64,000 bases of DNA from Thermomonospora echinospora. Lineage in GTDB: Bacteria; Actinomycetota; Actinomycetes; Streptosporangiales; Streptosporangiaceae. Positions within the stretch are counted from its first letter, which is position 1; every line of letters starts with the position of its first letter. The notes under the pieces are model-generated. The model had not been told where the DNA came from. It saw nothing but the letters and a program-made list of their open reading frames with translations, and did not search any database. The position numbers were made by a program, and so were the translations under genes. Location: contig NZ_FNVO01000001.1 of the NCBI RefSeq assembly GCF_900108175.1, positions 709,499 to 773,498 of the forward strand. The letters are read 5' to 3'. Positions 21,235 through 28,635 of this stretch are shown here, one piece after another.

Positions 21235-21363
21235 TCAGGCCTCCGGTGCCTTGGGAGCGGGGATGTCGCAGGTCTTGGGCTCGGCGCCCACGCCCGTGCG
21301 CCAGTGCTCGGCGATCCCACTCGCTTGCCCGGCGACGACCGCCACCCTGCCGTCCGGCCGCAT
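21235..21363 (-). CDS. Small 42-residue ORF with an SDR-like N-terminus (possible gene remnant)
   Basis: The translation starts MRPDGRVAVVAGQASGIAE, which closely resembles the NAD-binding start of short-chain dehydrogenases (GRVAVVTGGASGIG). It then continues into an unrelated tail ending PKTCDIPAPKAPEA. The TGA is one base before the amidohydrolase ATG, so the two would be coupled. It may be a short-chain dehydrogenase deleted to its ends, or a genuine small leader peptide. Coding is supported only by composition and position. Confidence 0.4.
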   Translation of the reverse strand: MRPDGRVAVVAGQASGIAEHWRTGVGAEPKTCDIPAPKAPEA

Positions 21364-21385
21364 ACCCGTCCCCGTTCTCCCAATC

Positions 21386-21434
21386 GACAGGATTCCTGCT
21401 GGTTCGTAGTGTCAGGTCGATCAGGTTTCCTGTC
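21386..21434. promoter_or_regulatory. Divergent promoter region with a GACAGGA/TCCTGTC inverted repeat
   Basis: GACAGGA (21386-21392) and TCCTGTC (21428-21434) are exact inverted copies flanking the promoter region between the MarR gene and the amidohydrolase unit, with further GTCAG half-sites between them. They are candidate MarR binding sites. Confidence 0.4.
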
Positions 21435-21453
21435 AATCGTCTAGCCTGGACCG

Positions 21454-21933
21454 GTGGTGGGATCGTCGGGTGGGGAACCAGGGAGCGAGTCGACGCCGGC
21501 CGGCCCGGCCGCCGTCAAGGCGCCCCCGTCGCTGCTCTACATGGTCAAACGGCTGGAGCTGGCCGCCCGGTCGCGTCTGGAGGGGCTGGTGCGGCCCGCG
21601 GGCGTCACCGCGCTGCAGTACACGGCCCTCACCGTGCTGGAACGCCACGACGGCCTGTCGGCGGCCCAGCTGGCCCGTGACTCGTTCGTCACCGCCCAGT
21701 CCATGGCCGATATGGTCCGTGCCCTGGAGAACCGCGGCCTGATCCGCCGGGAGCGCAACCCCGCCAACCGCCGGGAACTGCTGATCCACCTCACCGACAC
21801 GGGCCGGGCGCTGCTGGCCGACCTCGCCGAGCCCGTCCGCCGGCTTGAGGAGCACATGACCGGCGACCTGACCTCACAGCAGGTGGCGCAGTTCCGCCAT
21901 GCCCTGTCCCGCACCTGGCGCACCCTCTTGTGA
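21454..21933 (+). CDS. MarR-family transcriptional regulator
   Basis: This 159-residue winged-helix regulator has a 25-residue disordered N-terminus, then the MarR core with LQYTALTVLERHDGLSAAQL and TAQSMADMVRALENRGLI, and the wing RRERNPANRRELLIHLT. It is divergent from the amidohydrolase unit and probably represses it, released by a phenolic or carboxylate ligand. The GTG start at 21454 is uncertain: another GTG follows immediately and the ribosome site is weak. Confidence 0.88.
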   Translation: MVGSSGGEPGSESTPAGPAAVKAPPSLLYMVKRLELAARSRLEGLVRPAGVTALQYTALTVLERHDGLSAAQLARDSFVTAQSMADMVRALENRGLIRRERNPANRRELLIHLTDTGRALLADLAEPVRRLEEHMTGDLTSQQVAQFRHALSRTWRTLL

Positions 21934-22411
21934 AACCCCCGGGCAACTCCCGGCCATCGGCAGGGGGTGCCGCTCGCCGGCCGCTCCGCGCCGCGGGGCG
22001 TCTGCTGCCCTATGCCGAGTGAGCCCTTTTCCGGTAGGCGTTGGGCCTCGCGTGCTTGCAGGGCGCAGATGGCTTTGGCGATGTGGTCGGCGTGATGGGG
22101 CGACGGCGGAGTCTGCGTAAAATTGCCCCGGTCTTCAGCCGGGCGATGACACGCCGCCACGGCCGTGGAGCAGCGGGTTTTTTCTGCGGCTCATGCTTGT
22201 CGCGATCGAGATGGCGTCTGCGGCGCGGGCGACCCGCGCGGGGACGCACTGTGCGAATCGTTGCCCGTGCCGTCGCGTCTTTGCTCCTGCCGAGTCGGCG
22301 CCGCCGGCCGCTCAGGCGGATATCGGCTGATTCTGGAGACCGGCCACCGGACTCCCGCCAGTGGATATAGTCTGCATCGTCATGTGAATGCGCGTTGAAA
22401 AGGAGAATACC
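21934..22411. other. Non-coding stretch, lower GC, before lsr2
   Basis: This 478-bp region is locally poorer in GC than its surroundings and contains several homopolymer runs, including a TTTTTT. Open frames on both strands are arginine-rich and show no family motifs. A minus-strand fragment reading DHIAKAICALQAREA hints at a decayed transposase tail, but it cannot be supported. The last 50 bp contain the lsr2 promoter and its AAAAGGAG ribosome site. Confidence 0.5.
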
Positions 22412-22738
22412 TTGGCACAGAAGGTTCAGGTCCTGCTGGTCGATGACCTCGACGGCGGCACCGCGGACGAGACGGTGAAGTTCGGCCTCGACGGCGCCGA
22501 ATACGAGATCGACCTCAGCGGCGACAACGCCAAGAGGCTCAGGGAGGCCCTCGACCCCTTCGTCGACCATGCGCGCAAGGCGTCACGCGGGCAGGGTCGC
22601 AGCCGGAAGGCGCGGCCGACCGGCAGCCGTGAGCGCAGCGCCGACATCCGGGCATGGGCCAAAGCGCGCGGCATCCAGGTCAATGAGCGCGGACGTATCC
22701 CGGCCTCGGTCGTGGAGCAGTACGAAGCCGCCCACTAG
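22412..22738 (+). CDS. lsr2: Lsr2-family nucleoid-associated protein
   Basis: This 108-residue protein begins MAQKVQVLLVDDLDGGTADE, the N-terminal dimerisation domain, with FGLDGAEYEIDLS. Its C-terminal AT-hook-like DNA-binding domain is RSADIRAWAKARGIQVNERG followed by RIPASVVEQY. Lsr2 is an H-NS analogue that binds and silences AT-rich, horizontally acquired DNA. A TTG start is chosen because AAAAGGAG lies 6 nt upstream and the family starts MAQKV; the upstream in-frame ATG at 22388 precedes that ribosome site. Actinomycetes usually have several paralogues, so this may not be the main one. Confidence 0.93.
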   Translation: MAQKVQVLLVDDLDGGTADETVKFGLDGAEYEIDLSGDNAKRLREALDPFVDHARKASRGQGRSRKARPTGSRERSADIRAWAKARGIQVNERGRIPASVVEQYEAAH

Positions 22739-22778
22739 AGGTATTGATTACGGCGTTGCCGGCGGTCGCGGGAACATC

Positions 22779-22836
22779 GTGAAGTCCTCCAGTGCGGTGG
22801 AGCCGTTCAGGACCGCACCACACCGGAGGCCTTCAC
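22779..22836 (+). terminator. Long imperfect hairpin after lsr2
   Basis: GTGAAG-CCTCC-GTG-GGTG pairs with CACC-CAC-GGAGG-CTTCAC across a 16-nt loop, with single mismatches between blocks. It lies 40 nt beyond the lsr2 stop codon and is the only strong structure before the next gene. Confidence 0.6.
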
Positions 22837-22945
22837 ACCCCACCGTAATACCCGGCCGACCGTTCACGGCGGACGGTTTCTCCTCGCCGTGGTGGCCGGC
22901 GTGACGATGGTCGTCGTATGAGCCGCCTCAGGAGGGATCTGGTCG

Positions 22946-23587
22946 ATGGCCCGCCGGCATCCGTTGTTCGCCCGCTACTACGCCCGGGCCAGCCCGCGGT
23001 GGGAAGGCCGGATGGCCGTCCACCGCCACAGTCTGTCGGCCGGCCTGGCCGGGCGCGTCATCGAGATCGGGGCGGGCACCGGTGCCGGCTTCGCTCATTA
23101 CCCGCCCGAGGTGACCGCTGTCCTCGCCGTCGAACCCGAACCCCACCTGCGCCGCCTCGCCCAGGCCGCCGCCCGGCGGGCCCCGGTGCCCATCGAGGTG
23201 ATCGACGGCGTCGCCGAACGGCTCCCGGCCGACGACGCCTCCTACGACGCCGTGGTCTCCTCCCTGGTGCTGTGCTCGGTCCCCGACCAGGCCGTCGCGC
23301 TGGCCGAAATCGCGCGGGTCCTGCGTCCGGGCGGGCAACTGCGGTTCTTCGAGCACGTCGCCGCCGCCACCCCGGGCCGCCGCCGCATCCAGCGCGCCCT
23401 GGACGCCACCGTGTGGCCGCGGCTGGGCGGCGGCTGCCACACCGGCCGCGACACCGCCGCCGCCATGGAGCAGGCCGGCTTCACCATCACCCGCCTGCAA
23501 CGGCTCACCTCCGCCGACACCGGCATTCCCTTCCCCGCCGCCCCGCAGATCCTCGGCACCGCCACCGCCCCCGCAGCGCACCCGTGA
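22946..23587 (+). CDS. Class I SAM-dependent methyltransferase (UbiE/Methyltransf_11 type)
   Basis: This 213-residue protein has the SAM-binding motif [17 protein letters not shown], motif II acid in [12 protein letters not shown], and the later [13 protein letters not shown] and [15 protein letters not shown] blocks. The arrangement matches small membrane-associated phospholipid or quinone methyltransferases of actinobacteria. The methyl acceptor is not predictable. The ATG is preceded by AGGAGGG. Confidence 0.85.
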   Translation: MARRHPLFARYYARASPRWEGRMAVHRHSLSAGLAGRVIEIGAGTGAGFAHYPPEVTAVLAVEPEPHLRRLAQAAARRAPVPIEVIDGVAERLPADDASYDAVVSSLVLCSVPDQAVALAEIARVLRPGGQLRFFEHVAAATPGRRRIQRALDATVWPRLGGGCHTGRDTAAAMEQAGFTITRLQRLTSADTGIPFPAAPQILGTATAPAAHP

Positions 23588-23611
23588 CCGCGCCCGTCGC
23601 CGCTTCAGCGG

Positions 23612-24757
23612 CTACCGGCGGGCGAGGTGGCGGGAGATGACCAGGCGCTGGATCTGGTTGGTGCCCTCGAAGATCTGCATCACCTTGGCCTCGCGCATGT
23701 AGCGCTCGACCGGGAAGTCGCGGGTGTAGCCGGCGCCGCCGAGCACCTGGACGGCGTCGGTGGTGACCTTCATGGCGTTGTCGGTGGCGACCAGCTTGGC
23801 GATCGAGGCGTGCCGGCCGTAGGGGTGGCCGGCGTCCTTCAGCCGTGCCGCCGCCAGGTAGGTGGCCCGCGCCGACTCCACCGCGGCGTCCATGTCGGCC
23901 AGCACGAACGCCAGCCCCTGATGGTCGATGATCGGCTTGCCGAACGCCTCACGCTCCCGGGCGTAGGCGACGGCGGCGTCCAGCGCCCCCTGGGCCAGGC
24001 CGGTGGCGACCGCGGCGATGCCCAGCCGCCCGGCGTCCAGGCCCGCCAGTGCGATGGACAGGCCCTGCCCCTCCTGCCCGATCAGGTGGTCGGCGGGGAT
24101 GCGCGCGTCCACCAGGCGGACGGTGGCGGTCGTGGACCCCATCAGGCCCATCTTGTCCTCGGGCCGGTCGAACTCCAGGCCCGGGGTGTCGGCGGGCACG
24201 TGGAAGCAGGAGATGCCGCGCGCACCCTCGTCGGACGTACGGGCCATGACCGTGTAGAAGTCGGCCTCGCCGCCGTGGGTCGTCCAGGCCTTGGCGCCGT
24301 TGAGCACGTAGGAGTCGCCGTCCCGTACCGCCTTGGCGCGCATCGCGGCCGGGTCGGAGCCGGCGTGCGCCTCCGACAGGCAGTAGGCGCCCAGCCGCGT
24401 CCCGGACAGCATGTCGGGCAGCCACCTGGCCCGCTGCTCGTCCGTCCCGAACGCCAGCAGCGGGAAGCACGACAGCGCGTGCACGCTCACCCCGACGCCC
24501 ACGCTCGCCCACACCGCGCCGATCTCCTCCAGCACCTGCAGGTAGACCTCGTAGGGCTGGTCGCCGCCGCCGTACCGGCCGGGGTAGGGCAGGCTCAGCA
24601 GTCCCGCCTCGCCCAGCGTCGCGAACACCTCACGCGGGAACGTCCCGGTGCGCTCGGCGGCGTCCACCCGGGGCGTCAGCTCCTTGGCGGCGATCTCGCG
24701 GGTGAGCGCGATGAGGTCCGCCGACTCGGGGGTGGGCAGATGCCGGGTGGCTGGCAT
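23612..24757 (-). CDS. Acyl-CoA dehydrogenase
   Basis: This 381-residue flavoenzyme shows the usual signatures: AYCLSEAHAGSDPAAM (residues about 118-133), NGAKAWTTHGGEADFYTVMA, and the C-terminal VQVLGGAGYTRDFPVERYMREAK with the FEGTNQIQRLVISRHLA end. The catalytic-base region aligns as in short-chain dehydrogenases. Strong AAGGAG precedes the ATG. It is divergent from a TetR-type gene across a near-perfect 12-bp inverted repeat, so it is probably a dedicated, ligand-induced target. The acyl chain is unknown. Confidence 0.93.
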   Translation of the reverse strand: MPATRHLPTPESADLIALTREIAAKELTPRVDAAERTGTFPREVFATLGEAGLLSLPYPGRYGGGDQPYEVYLQVLEEIGAVWASVGVGVSVHALSCFPLLAFGTDEQRARWLPDMLSGTRLGAYCLSEAHAGSDPAAMRAKAVRDGDSYVLNGAKAWTTHGGEADFYTVMARTSDEGARGISCFHVPADTPGLEFDRPEDKMGLMGSTTATVRLVDARIPADHLIGQEGQGLSIALAGLDAGRLGIAAVATGLAQGALDAAVAYAREREAFGKPIIDHQGLAFVLADMDAAVESARATYLAAARLKDAGHPYGRHASIAKLVATDNAMKVTTDAVQVLGGAGYTRDFPVERYMREAKVMQIFEGTNQIQRLVISRHLARR

Positions 24758-24777
24758 GAGGGACTCCTTTCGCCCTA

Positions 24778-24827
24778 CCGGAGAATACCAACCTTAGTAC
24801 CGAGGAACCGTTTTTGGTACTCTCCGG
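24778..24827. promoter_or_regulatory. TetR operator candidate between acyl-CoA dehydrogenase and TetR
   Basis: CCGGAGAATACC (24778-24789) and GGTACTCTCCGG (24816-24827) are inverted copies with one mismatch, bracketing an AT-rich core with the GTACCGAGGAACCG block. The right copy ends three bases before the TetR start codon, and the left copy lies 20 bases from the dehydrogenase start codon, so one regulator could close both promoters. Confidence 0.65.
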
Positions 24828-24829
24828 CC

Positions 24830-25414
24830 ATGGCCACGGCATCCCGGACGAAGGCGGAACGGCGGCGCGAGGCCCTCGTCGACCGGCTCATCGAGGTGTT
24901 CCTCGATCGGGGGTTCGCCGAGCTGAGCGTGGCCGACCTGGCCGCCGCCCTGCGCTGCTCGAAGACGACGCTGTACCTGGTCGCCGCGAGCCGGGAGCAG
25001 ATCATCGTCACCGTGGTGCGGGCGTTCTTCCGCCGCGCGGCCGAACGCGTGGAGGCGGCCGTCGACACCGGCGCCGACCCGGGCCGGCGGGTCGGCGCCT
25101 ATCTGCGCGCGATCTCGGCCGAACTGGCGCCCGCGTCACCGGCCTTCTTCACCGACCTGGACGCCTTCCCCCCGGCCCGGGAGATCTACCGGCAGAACAC
25201 CCAGATCGCGGCGCGGCGCGTGCGGGAACTGGTCGGCGAGGCCTCGCCCGACGCGGACGCCTCCTTCGTCGGCGCCGTCGCCGGCCTGGTGATGGAGGCC
25301 GTCCACCGCGGCGAGATCAAGGCGATGACCGGCCTTGCCGACTCGGCCGCCTACGCGGCGCTCGCCGACCTCATCATCGCCCGCATGTCCACCGCCTCCG
25401 GCCGCGAGGCTTGA
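24830..25414 (+). CDS. TetR/AcrR-family transcriptional regulator
   Basis: This 194-residue regulator has an N-terminal helix-turn-helix RGFAELSVADLAAALRCSKTTLY, which differs slightly from the consensus at the recognition helix (LYLVAASREQIIVTVV). The C-terminal ligand domain carries AFFTDLDAFPPAREIYRQNT, often found in regulators of lipid or acyl-CoA genes. The ATG at 24830 lies immediately after the inverted repeat. It probably represses itself and the divergent acyl-CoA dehydrogenase. Confidence 0.88.
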   Translation: MATASRTKAERRREALVDRLIEVFLDRGFAELSVADLAAALRCSKTTLYLVAASREQIIVTVVRAFFRRAAERVEAAVDTGADPGRRVGAYLRAISAELAPASPAFFTDLDAFPPAREIYRQNTQIAARRVRELVGEASPDADASFVGAVAGLVMEAVHRGEIKAMTGLADSAAYAALADLIIARMSTASGREA

Positions 25415-25445
25415 ACCGCCGGCCGCCTCGTCTTTGACCGCGCTC

Positions 25446-26069
25446 TCACGACGGATGCTGTGCCAGGAGCAGTGCGGCGGCGTGCTCGACGACGATGTCC
25501 AGATCGTCGCCCAGGCCGCCGGCCAGCCATTGCTGGGCGAGTTCCACCATCGCGCCGGTGAACATCGCGGCCCGCACCCGTGCCAGGCGCGGGTCGGCCG
25601 CGGGGTGCGTGCGGGTCTCCTGCTGCAGGACGGCGTCCATCAACGCCGTCTGGGTGGCCTCCCGGCGGCCGGCCAGCACGGGGTTGGCGCGGGCCTCGGT
25701 GAACAGCACCCGGCCCCGGCGCGGGTCGGCCGAGCTGAACTCCAGCACGCCGTGGATGCCCGCCCGGAGCCTTTCCGCCAGGTCGTCGCCGGTCGCCTCC
25801 AGGGCCGTCCTCAGGCGTTCGGTCAGCTCGGCGGCCACCTTGTCGTAGACCGCGCCGAGGAGCTGGTCGGTGTCGGCGAAGCTCTCGTAGAAGTAGCGGG
25901 CGTGCAGCCTGCCGGCCCGGCATACCGCGCGTACCGACACTCCTGCCTCGCCCTCCGTGCCGAACAGCGCGAACGCCGCCGCCACCAGCCGGGCGCGGCG
26001 CTCGTCGCGCCGGGCGGCCAGCGGCATGCCCGCCCACCGGGTCGCCGCGGTCTCCGTGTCGTTCGCCAC
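25446..26069 (-). CDS. TetR-family transcriptional regulator
   Basis: This 207-residue protein has the TetR helix-turn-helix GVSVRAVCRAGRLHARYFYESF at about residues 43-64 and an all-helical ligand domain. It begins with GTG, and a second possible start is ATG at 26027. The promoter holds two tandem copies of a perfect palindrome (26093-26146), shared with the divergent MpaB-like oxygenase gene, so it almost certainly autoregulates and controls that gene. Confidence 0.88.
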   Translation of the reverse strand: MANDTETAATRWAGMPLAARRDERRARLVAAAFALFGTEGEAGVSVRAVCRAGRLHARYFYESFADTDQLLGAVYDKVAAELTERLRTALEATGDDLAERLRAGIHGVLEFSSADPRRGRVLFTEARANPVLAGRREATQTALMDAVLQQETRTHPAADPRLARVRAAMFTGAMVELAQQWLAGGLGDDLDIVVEHAAALLLAQHPS

Positions 26070-26092
26070 CGCCTCAGCCTAGCCGTCCCAAC

Positions 26093-26146
26093 TCTGGCTA
26101 CACCCGTAGCCAGAAATGCCGTATTCTGGCCACACCTGTAGCCAGA
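26093..26146. promoter_or_regulatory. Two tandem TetR operators
   Basis: Site 1 is TCTGGCTAC-ACC-CGTAGCCAGA, with exact 8-bp arms CTGGCTAC/GTAGCCAG. Site 2 at 26125-26146 is the same palindrome with one change in the left arm (CTGGCCAC). The site centres are 32 bp apart, and the outer flanks CCAACT and AGTTGG are also inverted, making one large symmetric block. Site 2 ends 13 bp before the oxygenase start codon. Confidence 0.85.
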
Positions 26147-26159
26147 GTTGGGAGCCGGC

Positions 26160-27179
26160 ATGATCCCCCTGCCTCATCGTGCGCTCGCCCGGACCCTCGC
26201 AGAACGGTTCGACGGCTATTTCGACACCCAGGTACGGTCCCGCTTCTTCAGGGGGCTCGACTTCGCCGGGCCCGTGGGCGACCCCGGTTGGTTCGGTCCC
26301 GACAGCGCCGTGTGGTACGTGCACTCCCACACGCCGATCTTGTCCTTCGGGCTGGCGTGCGCGGCCTATCTGGAAGGGCTGGACCCCAGCATCTACTGGA
26401 TGGGCGTCGACCACTCCAGGCTCACCGCCAAGGACGCCGAAGGACGTCCCACCGGCGAGTTCGACATCGAAGGGGCCGCCGTGCGGTTCGGGCACTCCCT
26501 GTCGTTCTTCATCGGCACCGCCTACGGATCCACCGAGACCGCCGAACGCCTCGCCCGGACCGTGCGCGCCATGCACCACACCGTCAAGGGCCACCGCCCC
26601 GACGGTCTCGCCTACGACGCCGACGACCCCGACTGGCTGCGCTGGAACTACGCCACCGTCGTGTGGGGCCTGGCCACCGCACACGAGCGCTACCACCCCC
26701 GTCCGCTCCGCGGGAAGGACCTGGACGGCTACTACCGCGAATTCGTCCGCGTCGGCCATGCCCTCGGCGGCACCGACCTTCCCACCACCAAGGCCGAAAC
26801 CCTCGAATGCCTGCGGGCGTACCTGCCCCGCTTGGCTGTCACCCCCGGCAAGGCCGCCCGCACCGGCCCCAACCTCCGCGACACCCCCACCACCCTGCTC
26901 ACCGGCCCGTTCATGGACTGGGCCGTCCGCGACACCCTTCCCGACTGGGCCGCCCGCATGGTCATGCACCTGCCGCCCAACCCCGTCGAAGGAAGAGCCC
27001 GCCGCACCGTCCTCTGGCTGGCCCTCAACGCCCCCCACGCCATCTCCGGCCCGATCAAGGAATTCCAGCAGGCACAGGCCAGAGTCGCCGCCGGCACCAC
27101 CGGCGCCCCCACTGCACCCGGCTACGAGCCCGGCACCGACCCCGTCCGCAGCCGCGCCGAGGCTGAAGCCATGGCCTGA
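26160..27179 (+). CDS. MpaB-like (DUF2236) oxygenase family protein
   Basis: This 339-residue protein has the DUF2236 features: an N-terminal FFRGLDFAGPVGDPGWFGP region, then YVHSHTPILSFGLACAAYLE, a histidine in IYWMGVDHSRLT and the WNYATVVWGLATAHERYH block with several His and Asp candidates for haem or metal. The family includes fungal MpaB and bacterial latex-clearing oxygenases. The role here is unknown. The TetR operator pair lies immediately upstream, so strong ligand-dependent control is expected. GGGAG precedes the ATG at 26160. Confidence 0.7.
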   Translation: MIPLPHRALARTLAERFDGYFDTQVRSRFFRGLDFAGPVGDPGWFGPDSAVWYVHSHTPILSFGLACAAYLEGLDPSIYWMGVDHSRLTAKDAEGRPTGEFDIEGAAVRFGHSLSFFIGTAYGSTETAERLARTVRAMHHTVKGHRPDGLAYDADDPDWLRWNYATVVWGLATAHERYHPRPLRGKDLDGYYREFVRVGHALGGTDLPTTKAETLECLRAYLPRLAVTPGKAARTGPNLRDTPTTLLTGPFMDWAVRDTLPDWAARMVMHLPPNPVEGRARRTVLWLALNAPHAISGPIKEFQQAQARVAAGTTGAPTAPGYEPGTDPVRSRAEAEAMA

Positions 27180-27330
27180 GAGCAGGCCGCGTCGTCAACG
27201 GTCCCCGCGAGCCGGGCGGTACGGCGGTGGAGAACGGCGCAATGGCAGACTTCGGGAAGCATTTCACCGATCGTCGGACGGCCGGGCGCCGCTCGAAGCG
27301 CCTGGCCTCCGGGTCGTACGAGGAGTTCCC

Positions 27331-28542
27331 ATGGCCTACGACGTCGCCGCCGTCCGCGCGCAGTTCCCTTCCCTGAAGGCCGGGTGCGCCCACTTCGACG
27401 GGCCCGGTGGCACGCAGACGCCGCTGCCCGTCATCGACGCCATCGCCGACGCGCTGGCGAACCCGCTGTCGAACCGCGGGCACGGCACGCCAGGGGAGCG
27501 CAACGCGGACACGATCGTCGGCGACGCCCGGCAGGCCATGGCGGACTTCCTGGGCGCGCACCCGTCCGGCATCGTCTTCGGGCGCAGCGCCACGCAACTG
27601 GCCTACGACTTCGCGCGGGCCCTCGCCAAGACGTGGTCCCCGGGCGACGAGGTCGTCGTCACGCGCTTGGACCACGACTCCAACATCCGGCCGTGGATCC
27701 AGGCCGCGCAGAGCGCCGGGGCCACGGTGCGCTGGGCGGACTTCGACCCCGCGACCGGCGAGCTGCACCCCGAGGCGATCGGCGCGGTGCTGTCCGAACG
27801 CACCCGCCTGGTGGCGGTCACCGCCGCCTCCAACCTGATCGGCACCCGTCCGGCGGTCGCCGAGATCTCCCGGTCAGTCCATGACGCCGGAGCGTTGCTC
27901 TACGTCGACGGTGTGCACTACGCCGCGCACGTGTCCGTCGATGTCGAGCGGCTGGGCGCGGACTTCTTCGCCTGCTCGCCGTACAAGTTCCTCGGTCCCC
28001 ACCTGGGTGTGCTCGCGAGCCGCCCCGAGCTTTTGGACACTCTGCGGCCGGACAAGCTGCTGCCCTCGACGGACGTGGTCCCCGAGCGGTTCGAGCTCGG
28101 CACCCTTCCCTACGAGCTGCTGGCGGGCGCCCGCGCCGCGGTCGACTTCATCGCCGGTCTCGGCCCGCGGACCGAAGGCGGACGCCGTGCGCGGCTCGTC
28201 TCCGCGTTCGCGGCACTCGAGGAGCACGAGGACGTGCTGCGGCGCCGCATCGAGGAAGGACTGTCGGCGCTGGAGCCCGTCACCGTGCACTCACGGGCGG
28301 CCGAACGCACCCCGACGCTCCTGATGACCATCGACGGCCGCAGCACGGTCGACGCCTACCACCACCTCGCCGAACGCGGCGTCGTCGCACCGTCCGGCTC
28401 CTTCTACGCGCTGGAGGCGTCGCGCAGGATCGGCCTGGGTGACGACGGAGGGCTCCGCGTGGGCCTGGCCCCGTACAACAACGCCGAGGACGTCGACCGC
28501 CTGCTCCAGGGACTGGCGGACTTCCTGCGGCAGCCCGGCTGA
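27331..28542 (+). CDS. Cysteine-desulfurase-like protein (aminotransferase class V)
   Basis: This 403-residue PLP enzyme matches the TIGR01976-type cysteine-desulfurase-like group. It has FDGPGGTQTPLPVIDAIADA near the N-terminus, RLDHDSNIRPW, the PLP-aspartate in LLYVDGVHYAAH and the Schiff-base lysine in FACSPYKFLGPHLG. The mobile cysteine loop of true IscS/SufS enzymes is not evident and no iron-sulfur assembly genes are adjacent, so desulfurase activity is uncertain. The ATG has AGGAG 6 nt upstream. Confidence 0.85.
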   Translation: MAYDVAAVRAQFPSLKAGCAHFDGPGGTQTPLPVIDAIADALANPLSNRGHGTPGERNADTIVGDARQAMADFLGAHPSGIVFGRSATQLAYDFARALAKTWSPGDEVVVTRLDHDSNIRPWIQAAQSAGATVRWADFDPATGELHPEAIGAVLSERTRLVAVTAASNLIGTRPAVAEISRSVHDAGALLYVDGVHYAAHVSVDVERLGADFFACSPYKFLGPHLGVLASRPELLDTLRPDKLLPSTDVVPERFELGTLPYELLAGARAAVDFIAGLGPRTEGGRRARLVSAFAALEEHEDVLRRRIEEGLSALEPVTVHSRAAERTPTLLMTIDGRSTVDAYHHLAERGVVAPSGSFYALEASRRIGLGDDGGLRVGLAPYNNAEDVDRLLQGLADFLRQPG

Positions 28543-28635
28543 GGAGAATCACCTCGGTTCCCCGCCGCCGGGGAGGTCCGCGCCCGGCACGCCCGCGACC
28601 TGCCTGCGCTCAGACAGCGCCGGCCAAGATCTTCG

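Noticed and set aside
22010-22570. Minus-strand frame and a DHIAKAICALQAREA fragment suggesting a transposase remnant
   Set aside because: The fragment changes frame, lacks DDE residues and has no terminal repeats; evidence is too weak for an insertion-sequence call.
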